From Leptospira congkakensis (lineage in GTDB: Bacteria > Spirochaetota > Leptospiria > Leptospirales > Leptospiraceae), in assembly GCF_004770265.1 (NCBI RefSeq), contig NZ_RQGQ01000011.1:186001-250000 (forward strand): 64,000 bases of DNA, read 5' to 3'. The notes beneath the pieces are model-generated. The model saw only the letters and a list, made by a program, of their open reading frames with translations. It did not search any database and was not told where the DNA came from. The translations under genes and the position numbers were made by a program. Numbering within the stretch: position 1 is the stretch's first letter; every line of letters starts with the position of its first letter. This document shows, one piece after another, positions 8,329 to 17,514 of this stretch.

Positions 8329-9981
8329 ATGGATTTTGTTAAAAAATGGGAGGAACGTTGGGATGAGGCACTCAAACTTTGGAGTGACTACGTCAAATTA
8401 ACGCCAGCTAAATTTTTATTTTCTGCATCAGAAGAAAAAGTGGAGGGCCTCACAGGATCTTTTGCCGCCATTCATTTGTTAGACCATAGAGTCCTTCTCT
8501 CCGTCGAACAAATCCAAAAATACAAATTGGAAGACTATCCTCTAGAAATCATGGGTCATGAAATTGGACATCACGTGTATTGTCCTGGGGACTTAACAGA
8601 CCAAGCCAAACTCATTTACTTAGCAGGACTCGCACTCCCAAGACTCGGACACCTAACATCAACAATCGTCAATGTCTACGAAGATCTTTACATCAATGAC
8701 CACTTAAAACGTTACAACCATTTGCGAATGGAAGAAGTTTACCAAAGGATTGGAAAAAACAAGGATCGGTTTTGGAATTTTTATATGAGAACCTATGAAT
8801 TGTTATGGGCTCTACCTTCCGAAACATTAACCGATGGTAAGGTAGATGATTTGATCCAATCCGACGCAAGCCTTGTTTGTCGAATGATTCGAAACTTTCC
8901 CAATGATTGGCAAAAAGGAATGTTTGATTTTGCAAGTATTTGTTTTCCTTATTTTTTTGATGAAAATGGAATCAGTAGTTCTAACATACAAAATGTTTCT
9001 ACGATCTTAGATACTTTAGATGCGGGGAAAGGAATGCCCCCTCCTTCCGGAATCACCGACATAGAAGTAGAATCAGAAATTTTTTCATCGGAAATTGGCT
9101 CACTCACAAAAAGGGAATTAGACCCCGCAGACTTTTCCTCGATCTGTAAAGCCATGGGGATTGAAGCAGACATTTCGGACATTGTGTACAGATTTTATAA
9201 AGACAAAGCTCTACCTCACCTAGTTCCCTTCCCTGAGTTAAGAACCCCAGGTGCCAAAGAAGAAATTTTAGAAGGAAATGAACTTTGGGATCCAGGTTCT
9301 CCCATAGAACAAATCAATTGGATTGAATCTACTATCCGAAGTCCCATCGTAGTCCCAGGTTATACCACCGTCGAAGATTTATATGGGGAAGTTGAATCCA
9401 TGGAAGTGAGAACAAATCCAATCGACTTAGATCTGTTTGTTGATTGTTCTGGATCTATGCCGAATCCCCAAACGAGTTTGTCTTATCTAACACTTGCTGG
9501 CGCTATTATATCTTTGTCGGCATTAAGAACGGGAAGTTCAGTTCGTGTGACCTTATGGTCCGGGGAAAAAGAATATGAAACTACCAATGGATTCATTCGT
9601 AACGAAAAAGAAATTTTAAAAGTCCTTACAGGATACTTTGGAGGTGGAACTTGTTTTCCTTTAGATCTCTTAGAGGAAGGTTACAAAGAAAAACCAAAAC
9701 GAAAGCGGCATATCCTCATCATTTCTGATGATGGAATTGACACTATGTTCACGCAAAAATTTCCAAGAGATCCAAGGTTCATCGCAAAAAATGCCTTAGA
9801 AAAAGCAGAAGGTGGTGGTTCTATGGTTTTGCAACTCTACAATCCAAAAGGGAACTCAATCGTAAATGAAATGCGAAAATCCGGTTGGGAACTTTACCCC
9901 ATATCCAATTGGGAAGATTTAATCCAGTTCAGTAAAGAATTTGTGCAAAGAAATTATGTTAGAAATCAGATACTACGTTAA
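8329..9981 (+). CDS. HExxH metallopeptidase fused to a VWA domain
   Basis: 550 residues. An N-terminal zinc-peptidase-like module carries MGHEIGHH (HEIGH at 77-81). A helical NVYEDLYIN segment follows (115-123), where Glu118 or Asp119 could be the third zinc ligand. A C-terminal von Willebrand A domain begins near residue 365 with a complete MIDAS: DCSGS (Asp372, Ser374, Ser376), a later GGGT and a SDDGID aspartate. The layout resembles DUF2201-type proteins (metallopeptidase plus VWA-like), which often accompany MoxR ATPases. No signal peptide is visible, so it is probably cytoplasmic. Substrate unknown. Whether it is a true protease or a structural relative is open. Confidence 0.88.
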   Translation: MDFVKKWEERWDEALKLWSDYVKLTPAKFLFSASEEKVEGLTGSFAAIHLLDHRVLLSVEQIQKYKLEDYPLEIMGHEIGHHVYCPGDLTDQAKLIYLAGLALPRLGHLTSTIVNVYEDLYINDHLKRYNHLRMEEVYQRIGKNKDRFWNFYMRTYELLWALPSETLTDGKVDDLIQSDASLVCRMIRNFPNDWQKGMFDFASICFPYFFDENGISSSNIQNVSTILDTLDAGKGMPPPSGITDIEVESEIFSSEIGSLTKRELDPADFSSICKAMGIEADISDIVYRFYKDKALPHLVPFPELRTPGAKEEILEGNELWDPGSPIEQINWIESTIRSPIVVPGYTTVEDLYGEVESMEVRTNPIDLDLFVDCSGSMPNPQTSLSYLTLAGAIISLSALRTGSSVRVTLWSGEKEYETTNGFIRNEKEILKVLTGYFGGGTCFPLDLLEEGYKEKPKRKRHILIISDDGIDTMFTQKFPRDPRFIAKNALEKAEGGGSMVLQLYNPKGNSIVNEMRKSGWELYPISNWEDLIQFSKEFVQRNYVRNQILR

Positions 9982-10513
9982 ACAAATTCTTAATTTCCCT
10001 ACTTTATCTGTGGACTTACAAACTTTGTCTCTAGATGCATTGTGGTTTGATGCTTTGTTAAACAAAAGAAAAGAAAACCTCTCACCCATTTTCGAAAAAC
10101 CAATCGACTCCCTCCCAAACATAAACACAAATATAAAAGCAACTCACGCCATTCTCGCCTATGTATTGTTTGATCCAGATTCAAAAATTCCTGAAATTGA
10201 TTTAAAAAAATTAAGAACCTATCTTTTGGAAACAATTCCTGCACTTTGTGCCCTAGTGAATCCTTATACAGAATGGATGAAAGATGCAGAAAGAGCTGAA
10301 GAACTAGTTCGAAGTTTGTTCCAAACATTGGATTTATTACCCGCTAACGAAACGAAAACGTATTTTGAAGATCGATTTCGTTCCATTGATTCTAGAGAAA
10401 GAATCCGAATCTTAGAACAAACTAAGATAGCCCAGGAACGGGCCAAAGAAATCCTTCGCCAAATGAAACAAAAAGAAGAGGAAGAAGCGGCCTCCAAATA
10501 CAATCGTGAGTGA
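9956..10513 (+). CDS. Uncharacterised helical protein of the MoxR/VWA cassette
   Basis: About 185 residues, predicted almost entirely helical, with a strongly charged C-terminus (Glu/Lys/Arg-rich, about residues 140-185) likely to form a coiled coil. It overlaps the end of the VWA gene by 26 bases. I chose the ATG at 9956, since the only upstream alternative is TTG at 9941. Its stop overlaps the GTG start of the next gene. No known domain is recognisable; the tight coupling implies it works with the AAA+/VWA proteins. Confidence 0.8.
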   Translation: MLEIRYYVKQILNFPTLSVDLQTLSLDALWFDALLNKRKENLSPIFEKPIDSLPNINTNIKATHAILAYVLFDPDSKIPEIDLKKLRTYLLETIPALCALVNPYTEWMKDAERAEELVRSLFQTLDLLPANETKTYFEDRFRSIDSRERIRILEQTKIAQERAKEILRQMKQKEEEEAASKYNRE

Positions 10514-11954
10514 TTTAAACAAAAATCAAAACTCTCCACTCATGACAGAAAGTTGGGAGAGGGAATTGAATCGGTTTTTAGAATCACCTTATGCCCCACT
10601 TTGGAATGCAAAAATAGGTGACCGAATCCAAAAAGATGATTTTGATTTTGTACAAAATTTCAAAACCGTATTGTATGATTCCAAAAAAAATCAGACCTAT
10701 ATGGATCAAAAAGTTGCTTTAGATTTTATTCGAAAGAATTTATATCTATCTACTTTTTTCCAAGACCAATTGAAAGGGATAGAATTTGCAGAAAATTTTG
10801 AATCCATTCCTTTCACCACAAGAGAAGACCTCCAATCAAAAATTACAGAAATCATTCCAGTTGGGATGGATTTGGAACGAATGGTCATCAATCCTACATC
10901 AGGAACTACGGGCAGGCCAATCCTTGCTCCAAACCACCCAAGAGCGATTGGTTGTTATGTGCCTCTTATCGAATGGACAGTAGAAAAATACGGAGTGGTA
11001 CCGAATCACAATCCAAAGTCTACTTTTGCCATCCAACTCTGTTACCAAGAAAATACCATTGTTTATGCCACAACTCATAGTTTGGCGGGAGGTGCCAAGT
11101 TTGCAAAAATCAATCTTCACCCCAACTCCTGGAAAAACCAAGATGATATAGAAAAATTTATAAAAGAATCCTCTCCACAAATTCTAACGGGAGATCCATA
11201 CTCTTTGGAAACTGCCATGAAAATGGGATTGGATTATAAGCCAGGGGCAATTCATTCTACAGCCCTGGAATTAACAACGAGTTTACGAAAAAAACTAAAT
11301 GAACACTTCCACTGCCCTGTGATCAATTCTTATTCTTTAAATGAAACTGGCCCTATTGCTTATGCTTGTAAATCAAATCCCGACTGGATGCATATCCTTC
11401 CTCACGACTTATATATAGAAATTGTTTCCAGTGAATCGGGAGAGGTCTTACCTTCTGGAAATATTGGCGAGATTGTTGTGACCGGTGGGAGAAATCCTTA
11501 CTTACCTTTACTTCGTTACAAAACAGGAGACAGAGGAGAGTTACACTATGGTGATTGTAGTTGCGGTGATTTTTTCCCTCGCCTGCGATTGTTATCTGGT
11601 AGAAAACCAGTGTATTTCTCAAAACCGAATGGAGAAACTGTAAATCCTGTTGACGTGGCAAGAATTCTCCGTCGGAATCCTCATATTTATCAGTTTCAAA
11701 TGGAACAATATGCAAAAGAAAAATTCATTTGTCGTGTCTCGGCCTCCGATGAATTTTCTGAGTTAACTGAAACTGTTAAACCTTTCGAATCTTTTGCCAA
11801 AGGAAATCCTTTCCAAATGGAATTACAATCGGAACTACAAAACCTTCTAGGAGAAGGTTCTCAAGTTTTTTTCGACACCAAATTCCCGCTAGATGGGAAA
11901 AAACAAACCGCCTTTATCAATTCCTATTTAGATACATCGGAAAAAACAAAATGA
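10506..11954 (+). CDS. PaaK/CapK-like AMP-forming ligase
   Basis: 482 residues with the ANL-superfamily adenylation motif TSGTTGRPI near residues 132-140. Further signatures are the SYSLNETGP block (about 278-286), TGDRGE (about 340) and a small C-terminal domain (LSGRKP onwards). This matches the phenylacetate-CoA ligase/CapK group, which activates a carboxylic acid with ATP. The substrate cannot be read from the sequence and no phenylacetate genes are nearby. The start is GTG at 10506, inside the preceding gene. The stop overlaps nadR by ATGA, so it is coupled to both neighbours. Confidence 0.82.
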   Translation: MSDLNKNQNSPLMTESWERELNRFLESPYAPLWNAKIGDRIQKDDFDFVQNFKTVLYDSKKNQTYMDQKVALDFIRKNLYLSTFFQDQLKGIEFAENFESIPFTTREDLQSKITEIIPVGMDLERMVINPTSGTTGRPILAPNHPRAIGCYVPLIEWTVEKYGVVPNHNPKSTFAIQLCYQENTIVYATTHSLAGGAKFAKINLHPNSWKNQDDIEKFIKESSPQILTGDPYSLETAMKMGLDYKPGAIHSTALELTTSLRKKLNEHFHCPVINSYSLNETGPIAYACKSNPDWMHILPHDLYIEIVSSESGEVLPSGNIGEIVVTGGRNPYLPLLRYKTGDRGELHYGDCSCGDFFPRLRLLSGRKPVYFSKPNGETVNPVDVARILRRNPHIYQFQMEQYAKEKFICRVSASDEFSELTETVKPFESFAKGNPFQMELQSELQNLLGEGSQVFFDTKFPLDGKKQTAFINSYLDTSEKTK

Positions 11955-12979
11955 CCCACGGACTTGTTCTTGGAAAATTTTATCCTCCGCACAAAGGACA
12001 TATCCATCTCATCACCGAAGCAAAAAAAAATTGTGATGAACTGACTGTCCTTGTCTGTTCCTTAAAAAGAGAACTGATACCAGGAGATTTACGTTTCGAG
12101 TGGATGTTGTCTTTATTTCCTGACCCCAAAATCCGTATCATATGGGTCCAGGATGAAAATCCGCAATACCCAGAAGAAGATCCTGATTTTTGGAATCTCT
12201 GGCGAAAGACAATTGAAAGTCATACGAAAAGGAAAGTTGATTTCCTTTTTACCTCAGAAGAATATGGTGAACCACTTTCGAAAGTGCTTGGGTGTCAACA
12301 TAAAGTCATAGACATCCATCGAAGTGTAGTTCCGATCTCTGCCACAAAAATCAGGGAGGAACCATTAACCCATTGGGAATGGATTCCCGAACTCATCAGA
12401 CCTTATTTTGTCAAACGCATCGTTCTTACAGGGAGTGAGTCGGTAGGCAAAACAAGTTTGGCTATGACCTTGGCCAAACATTTCCAAACCAATTGGATTC
12501 CTGAATTTGCTCGAGAGTATTTGGAATCAAAAGAAAGCCCGATGGATGAATCTGATTTTTTACCCATTGCCAAAGGCCATCTTTTATCGGAAGTAGAGGC
12601 GGCAAAATCTTCCAATGGAATTTTATTTTTAGATACTGACTTACTCACAACCAAAGTGTATTTGGAAAGGTATTATGGATCTGAAATACCTTGGCTCACA
12701 GAACGAGCATTAGGTTTAAAATACGATACTTCTTTATTCCTAGACATCGATATCCCTTGGATAAGGAACAAACTACGAGATTTAGGCGAAGAAAGAGAGT
12801 CCATGCGAACACGTTTTTTACAAGCAATGAATGAGGCCAATCGAAACTTTCTGTTCATTCGAGGAGATTATTCTATGCGAGAACAAAGAGCCATAGAAAT
12901 CGTAAACCAACTGAGAAGAGAACCAATGAACCCAGAAATCTTTACTTTAGAGCAGAGGCGTTTGCGTAACTTTGAATGA
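11951..12979 (+). CDS. nadR: NadR-like bifunctional NMN adenylyltransferase/ribosylnicotinamide kinase
   Basis: 342 residues. The N-terminal nucleotidyltransferase domain has GKFYPPHKGH (residues 8-17) and the ISATKIRE motif near residue 129. The C-terminal kinase domain has Walker A GSESVGKT (161-168). This is the NadR layout without the N-terminal DNA-binding domain of the E. coli protein, so it should make NAD from salvaged ribosylnicotinamide but not act as a repressor. The ATG overlaps the preceding stop (ATGA at 11951-11954). The 3' end overlaps the convergent dioxygenase-like gene by 38 bases. Confidence 0.9.
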   Translation: MTHGLVLGKFYPPHKGHIHLITEAKKNCDELTVLVCSLKRELIPGDLRFEWMLSLFPDPKIRIIWVQDENPQYPEEDPDFWNLWRKTIESHTKRKVDFLFTSEEYGEPLSKVLGCQHKVIDIHRSVVPISATKIREEPLTHWEWIPELIRPYFVKRIVLTGSESVGKTSLAMTLAKHFQTNWIPEFAREYLESKESPMDESDFLPIAKGHLLSEVEAAKSSNGILFLDTDLLTTKVYLERYYGSEIPWLTERALGLKYDTSLFLDIDIPWIRNKLRDLGEERESMRTRFLQAMNEANRNFLFIRGDYSMREQRAIEIVNQLRREPMNPEIFTLEQRRLRNFE

Positions 12980-13793
12980 CTTCGTTCGGGAGAATCTCAC
13001 CAGTAATTAAATTTTTCATATCATAAAGAGTAGATCCCGTCGAACAGTTGTCAGTATTTTTGGGGCCTAAATGGTTTCGGATCGCCTCACCCAATACCAA
13101 ACGAATCTCCAAACTGAATCTGGAAAACCCTTGGTTGTTCTCTTCGGTTCCATGTAAATGGTGAGAAGAAAATAAAAAGTATTCACCAAAGTCGCCAAAA
13201 ACAGAAAATCGGTTGGGGTCTTCTGGAATCAAATCTGGCCGAGGGAACACCTTCTCCGCCAAACGGGAATGAGTTGTGGTTTGAAACCCACCTGTTTCCA
13301 TCCAATGATGGTAATCAAACAAATTTGAATTATTGGGAATGGCTTTCTGAAAGTATGAAGGGTATAAAATAAAACCCGCCCCAGGTTTCACAAGAGTGAT
13401 GGGGATCCAAACATTGATTTGGTTTTCCGGGTTGGCGTACCAAGAATCTCTATGAATGTAAAGAACAGATTCAGAACCGACCGCGTTATGAAATCCACTC
13501 GGAACACAACGAAGGCGAAATAAATCGACATAAATATCATTAGGATCCATTCCGAAGGATTCAAAAAGCGGGAAAAGGGAAACTTTTAAGGCTGAATTTT
13601 CATAAACCCGCGTTCGGATTTGTTTCATTCGTTCTACCAAATCCAAATAAGGAATCGCAGAACTAACAACGATAGGATCTCCTTCAGAGAATTCTTCGTT
13701 TATGTATTGTTTGATGGTATTTAAAAAAGGAAAAGAATGTTTTGGAAATTTACCAGAGAAAGTTTCTCCGGCGAACAATGATTCAAGCAACAT
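12942..13793 (-). CDS. PhyH-like 2-oxoglutarate/Fe(II) dioxygenase-family protein
   Basis: 283 residues. The Fe(II)-ligand motif HxD is visible as YIHRDSWY (His114, Asp116). A distal histidine lies in SSHHLHGTEEN (His214 most likely), followed by an arginine in FSRFSLEIR that could hold 2-oxoglutarate. The beta-rich core between them fits a phytanoyl-CoA dioxygenase-like double-stranded beta helix. Substrate unknown. It follows a small gene on the same strand with an 11-base overlap. Confidence 0.75.
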   Translation of the reverse strand: MLLESLFAGETFSGKFPKHSFPFLNTIKQYINEEFSEGDPIVVSSAIPYLDLVERMKQIRTRVYENSALKVSLFPLFESFGMDPNDIYVDLFRLRCVPSGFHNAVGSESVLYIHRDSWYANPENQINVWIPITLVKPGAGFILYPSYFQKAIPNNSNLFDYHHWMETGGFQTTTHSRLAEKVFPRPDLIPEDPNRFSVFGDFGEYFLFSSHHLHGTEENNQGFSRFSLEIRLVLGEAIRNHLGPKNTDNCSTGSTLYDMKNLITGEILPNEVIQSYANASALK

Positions 13794-14046
13794 TGTCCTT
13801 GGATTGTTTCTCTATTTCTGCCTTTAGTTCGATGATGCTCATATAAAGGTTTGCGAAGGTTGTGAGTTGGTTCATCGCATCTTGCAAACCAGCTTTAAAT
13901 AAAAGTCCGTTGTCCATATGTTCCCGAAAGATGGTAAGCGGATTTTCCGCCTCCATACTTTCTACAGTTTTTTGGTAAGATTCCATCAGTTCTTTTTTAT
14001 CTAAAAGAGTTTCGGGAACCTTCCAACCATTGGACAACCGACTCAT
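13783..14046 (-). CDS. Small helical protein, unknown
   Basis: 87 residues, soluble, mostly helical, with a methionine-rich central part and a charged C-terminal helix. It overlaps the start of the dioxygenase-like gene by 11 bases and starts five bases after the methyltransferase gene ends, so the three form one transcription unit. No family is recognised. Its invariant coupling to the dioxygenase suggests a partner or regulator (inference). Confidence 0.72.
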   Translation of the reverse strand: MSRLSNGWKVPETLLDKKELMESYQKTVESMEAENPLTIFREHMDNGLLFKAGLQDAMNQLTTFANLYMSIIELKAEIEKQSKDNVA

Positions 14047-14051
14047 AAAAA

Positions 14052-14813
14052 CTATCTACCTTCGACTTCGAGAAGTTTGGTGGTCTTTACAATCAAACGA
14101 GTGACAACATAAAATACAAAACCAAATCCCAAAAACCAAGTGTGAAATGGTTTCCAAATTCCAGTAATGTCTACAGCACGAAGTGCCGGTTCTTGGAAAT
14201 AAACTTGGATCAAATCAAAAACCGTAAACACTACAATGATTCCAAACAAACTTGGGTATTCACGTTTCCAAATATTACGAAATGAAAAATTTAAATTAGG
14301 TTTTACGTATCCAGAAAGTCTAGGAATGAAAGCCGGAGTTTTGTCGGCCCATTTCAAATATCCTTGGTCAAATTTGCCACGAAGGAAATATTCTTCTGCG
14401 AATATAATACGTTCATAATATAAATAAAAGAACATAATGTAAACCAATGCAAAAGCAAAATCCCGAAGGATGAATACTGGACCAAGATACATCAGAAAAT
14501 TCCCTACATATAACGGATGTCGTACTAAGGAATAAATCCCTGATTGGTTCACCACATCAGCAACTTGTTGTTTTGTGTTTCTACCGGAAGTATTTTTCGG
14601 AGTGTAACCGATCGTAAAACATCTAACGAACAATCCCGCAAAACTAACAAGGAATGCACCACAAAGCCAATACAAATTGGAATCGTAATTGCCTTGGAAA
14701 TAAGGGACATACGGTAGATACAGTAAGGAAAGAAACAAAATGGCTCCTGGGATGTAGGAGCGCCATCGGAAGAGAAAATTGCCTTGTTGGTTGAGTTCTT
14801 CTATAAGTGCCAT
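14052..14813 (-). CDS. ICMT/PEMT-like membrane methyltransferase
   Basis: 253 residues with several hydrophobic segments. It carries the family signature RHPLYVGNFLMYLG (about residues 99-112), followed by a YERIIFAEEYFLRGKFDQGYLKWADKTPAFIP region. Together these bind S-adenosylmethionine at the membrane in isoprenylcysteine carboxyl methyltransferase and phospholipid methyltransferase families. The methyl acceptor (lipid or small molecule) cannot be told. The ATG at 14813 lies 47 bases from the divergent acyltransferase ATG, so the two promoters share a very short region. Confidence 0.8.
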   Translation of the reverse strand: MALIEELNQQGNFLFRWRSYIPGAILFLSLLYLPYVPYFQGNYDSNLYWLCGAFLVSFAGLFVRCFTIGYTPKNTSGRNTKQQVADVVNQSGIYSLVRHPLYVGNFLMYLGPVFILRDFAFALVYIMFFYLYYERIIFAEEYFLRGKFDQGYLKWADKTPAFIPRLSGYVKPNLNFSFRNIWKREYPSLFGIIVVFTVFDLIQVYFQEPALRAVDITGIWKPFHTWFLGFGFVFYVVTRLIVKTTKLLEVEGR

Positions 14814-14860
14814 GTGAATTCGTACTTGCTTCCTTTGATTAAGCTGTCAGCATTCGTCCT

Positions 14861-16117
14861 ATGTCAATCAAATCCTTTATCCCTGCAAAGTTCAATCTTC
14901 CAGCTTTATGGTTTACGGATCTGACGCTACCCGTTCTCAACAAAATGCTCCATAATCTTGAATCCATCGAGATTTCGGAAACTGACCAAAAGACTTTAAA
15001 ATCCTTTCAAAAAGAACGACTCCTTTATATTTCCAATCATCCCACAACTAAGGAACCCGGAATTGCCTACCATTCGGCAAACATCATGGGTTCTAGGTTT
15101 CATTATATGGCGGCAAGAGAGGTTTTTGAATGGGCCTATGGTTTTGTCGGAGACTTTATCCAATCTATAGGTGCATACTCCGTGTTAGCTGGCGCGCCAG
15201 ACCGCGAATCCCTCAAAGCCTCAAGAGAAATTCTTGCTACCCGTGGTGGCAAACTCGCTCTTTTTCCGGAAGGAGAACCGACAAGTGGGATGAATGATAC
15301 CCTACTCCCTTTTCAATCAGGTGTGGCACAACTCGGGTTTTGGGGTCTGGAAGATGCAATCAAAAAAGATCCGGAAGCAAAGATTTGGATTTTACCAACG
15401 TTTGTTAAGTACAGAATGACCGGATCCATTGATTCTATGCAAAAAGACATCGATCAAACCATTTCCAAAATGGAACAGAAGTTAGGGATTACAAAAACAG
15501 GGAAAGATATTGTTCATCGTTTTTTATCTGTCGGGAAACGAATGATCGAAAGAGAAGAAAAAGAATATGGAGTTCCTGTGGAAGAGAACAGGGCCGATGA
15601 TTTTGACTATCGATTGGGACGGATGCGCCATGCCATGCTTGACAATATTGCAAGAAAGGCTAAGATCCCAAAATGGGACAACGATGCCAATGCAATTGAA
15701 AAACTAAGAAGGATTCTTAGTGTTCTCGAAATGGTTTCTGTTGGAATGCCGGATCCTCAAGGAGAACTTCCCAGTTTAGAAATGGCAACTTGGGCCAAAA
15801 AAGCAGCCACAAAAGCTTACGACTTCATCACCATCCAAACCGCATACATCAAAGAATTGCCAAGTGCGGAACGATTGTACGAATTTTTATACCGTTATGA
15901 AAATGAACTTTTTGGAGAGTTTAAACCTCGCCCTCACAGAGCGGTAGTTAGGTTTGGTACACCATTCACGATCAACGAATACTTAAGTTCTTATAAAGAA
16001 GACAAAAAGAAAACGCTAGATTCCATTACAGAACGTCTAAGAAATGAGTTACAAACAATGCTTGTGGAAGAAAAATCAAAATCAAACCCTCTCTTTCCGA
16101 GCCAATATATTTTTTAA
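14861..16117 (+). CDS. PlsC-like glycerolipid acyltransferase
   Basis: 418 residues. The acyltransferase block I reads NHPTTKEP (near residue 55), so the usual HX4D dyad is HX4E here. Block III is LFPEGEPTSG (near 140). The phosphate-binding and acyl-acceptor regions fit 1-acylglycerol-3-phosphate acyltransferases, but the protein is longer than PlsC, with a helical C-terminal extension of about 180 residues. It should acylate a lipid precursor at the inner membrane. The stop overlaps the start of the HATPase gene by one base. Confidence 0.82.
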   Translation: MSIKSFIPAKFNLPALWFTDLTLPVLNKMLHNLESIEISETDQKTLKSFQKERLLYISNHPTTKEPGIAYHSANIMGSRFHYMAAREVFEWAYGFVGDFIQSIGAYSVLAGAPDRESLKASREILATRGGKLALFPEGEPTSGMNDTLLPFQSGVAQLGFWGLEDAIKKDPEAKIWILPTFVKYRMTGSIDSMQKDIDQTISKMEQKLGITKTGKDIVHRFLSVGKRMIEREEKEYGVPVEENRADDFDYRLGRMRHAMLDNIARKAKIPKWDNDANAIEKLRRILSVLEMVSVGMPDPQGELPSLEMATWAKKAATKAYDFITIQTAYIKELPSAERLYEFLYRYENELFGEFKPRPHRAVVRFGTPFTINEYLSSYKEDKKKTLDSITERLRNELQTMLVEEKSKSNPLFPSQYIF

Positions 16118-16764
16118 TGGAAACATTTAGTCCAGAACAAGTAAACAACCTAATCGAAAGTGGCGCACCCATCGAATGGAATGCCTTCGGTGCCTCCAAG
16201 GTTCTAGATGAAAACTTAGTAAAAGTTCTGGATGCGCTCACGGAAAAATATGAGATCCCCGATTTATCTGCCATTTTATTTACCATCGTCAAAGACTTAA
16301 TTCTAAATGGTTTTAAAGCCAATTTCAAAAGACTTTTTTTCCAAGAAAACCAACTGGACATCAACTCTCCCGCTGACTATGAGTTAGGTGTACGAATGTA
16401 TAAAAGCCTCATCCTTTCGGGAAGAGGGAATACCTTCGAACCACTTGCACGAGAAAAAAATTTATATGTTCATCTCAAAATCGAACATGACGATTCCCAT
16501 ATCAAGTTTGACGTAAGAAACAATACCACTCTTGTGCGAGGGGAAATGCAAAAAATTCGTAACTCGCTACTACATGCACAAAACTATAACGATATCATGG
16601 AATACTATATCGAACGTGGAGATAACTCGGAAGGGGAAGGGATTGGGATTGCCCTTTGTGTCATCCTTCTCAAAGGGGAAGGCCTGCCTACGGACCAATT
16701 TCGGATCTATCATGAGGATGGAGAAACTATCGCCCAACTGGGCATCCCATTAAAGAAAGGCTAG
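16117..16764 (+). CDS. Orphan HATPase (histidine-kinase-like ATP-binding) protein
   Basis: 215 residues. An N-box-like helix (VKDLILNGFKAN, near residue 60) and a glycine-rich GEGIGIAL loop (near 178) fit the GHKL ATPase fold, but there is no phospho-acceptor histidine domain. It could be an anti-sigma kinase of the RsbW/SpoIIAB kind or a regulatory ATPase. It is translationally coupled to the acyltransferase, which may mean it regulates lipid synthesis or is simply cotranscribed. Confidence 0.72.
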   Translation: METFSPEQVNNLIESGAPIEWNAFGASKVLDENLVKVLDALTEKYEIPDLSAILFTIVKDLILNGFKANFKRLFFQENQLDINSPADYELGVRMYKSLILSGRGNTFEPLAREKNLYVHLKIEHDDSHIKFDVRNNTTLVRGEMQKIRNSLLHAQNYNDIMEYYIERGDNSEGEGIGIALCVILLKGEGLPTDQFRIYHEDGETIAQLGIPLKKG

Positions 16765-16795
16765 CCCAAAGAAGGAATTCCCAGATTTTGGATTT

Positions 16796-17431
16796 ATGGG
16801 TTCTGTTACTGTCCTCTCGAATGATTCTATTCCTAAAGTTCTTTCTGATATCGTTGCCAATGAAACCAACCACGCACTTTGGCTAAACACACTCTCTCTA
16901 TTAGAACATCTTGGTTCCAGAAAAATCCTCCTCACCCAATCCAGCGAAGAAACCTCTGAGATGATTTTAAAACATGCCACCGAAGAAGCAAGGCATGCCC
17001 TCTTTTTCAAAAAAGCAGCCCGCACCATAAAGCCTAGTTTTCAATTGGGATACCAAAACTCCGCACTCGTTCGGGGAACCGCGGCAAGAATTTATTTCGC
17101 AAAACTGGACACACTGGTGCGCCGTAGCCTTCGCAAAGTTTTTACGGATGAAAAACAATTCACCTACCTTGCTTATTTGTACACCACCACCGTCATTGAA
17201 AAACGGGCCATGGTCGTCTATGCAGCGTACGACGATATTTTGGACCGCACAGGCTCTCCCATCCGCCTAACCAATCTGATTTTGGAGGAGGAAGGACACC
17301 TCTCCGATATGAGTGCCGAAATGTTCCGACTCGACCCAAGTGCGAAGGAACGATTGGCGGCTCTCGAGGCAGAAGAAGCGAAGATTTTTACCCGATTTTG
17401 GCTCCAAATCCGTGAATTCTCACTGAATTAA
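16796..17431 (+). CDS. Ferritin-like diiron protein
   Basis: 211 residues, all-helical. Metal ligands are spaced as in ferritin-like diiron enzymes: Glu23 in ANETNH, EEARH (Glu64, His67), Glu135 in VIEKRAM and EEEGH (Glu165, His168). It could be a diiron oxidase or hydroxylase or an iron/peroxide-handling protein; the sequence does not decide. A strong hairpin with a T-tract follows the stop. Confidence 0.8.
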   Translation: MGSVTVLSNDSIPKVLSDIVANETNHALWLNTLSLLEHLGSRKILLTQSSEETSEMILKHATEEARHALFFKKAARTIKPSFQLGYQNSALVRGTAARIYFAKLDTLVRRSLRKVFTDEKQFTYLAYLYTTTVIEKRAMVVYAAYDDILDRTGSPIRLTNLILEEEGHLSDMSAEMFRLDPSAKERLAALEAEEAKIFTRFWLQIREFSLN

Positions 17432-17434
17432 AAA

Positions 17435-17465
17435 AGGCTTGCGGAAAAAATCCGAGCCTGGTTTT
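17435..17465 (+). terminator. Intrinsic terminator after the ferritin-like gene
   Basis: AGGCT and CGGA arms pair with TCCG and AGCCT around an A-rich loop (17435-17459, with a two-base bulge), followed by GGTTTTC. It separates the upstream unit from the coiled-coil/histone/map unit. Confidence 0.55.
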
Positions 17466-17514
17466 CTTCAACCATCTTCATGCGACATAATACTATTATT
17501 GGATCTTTGAGAAA

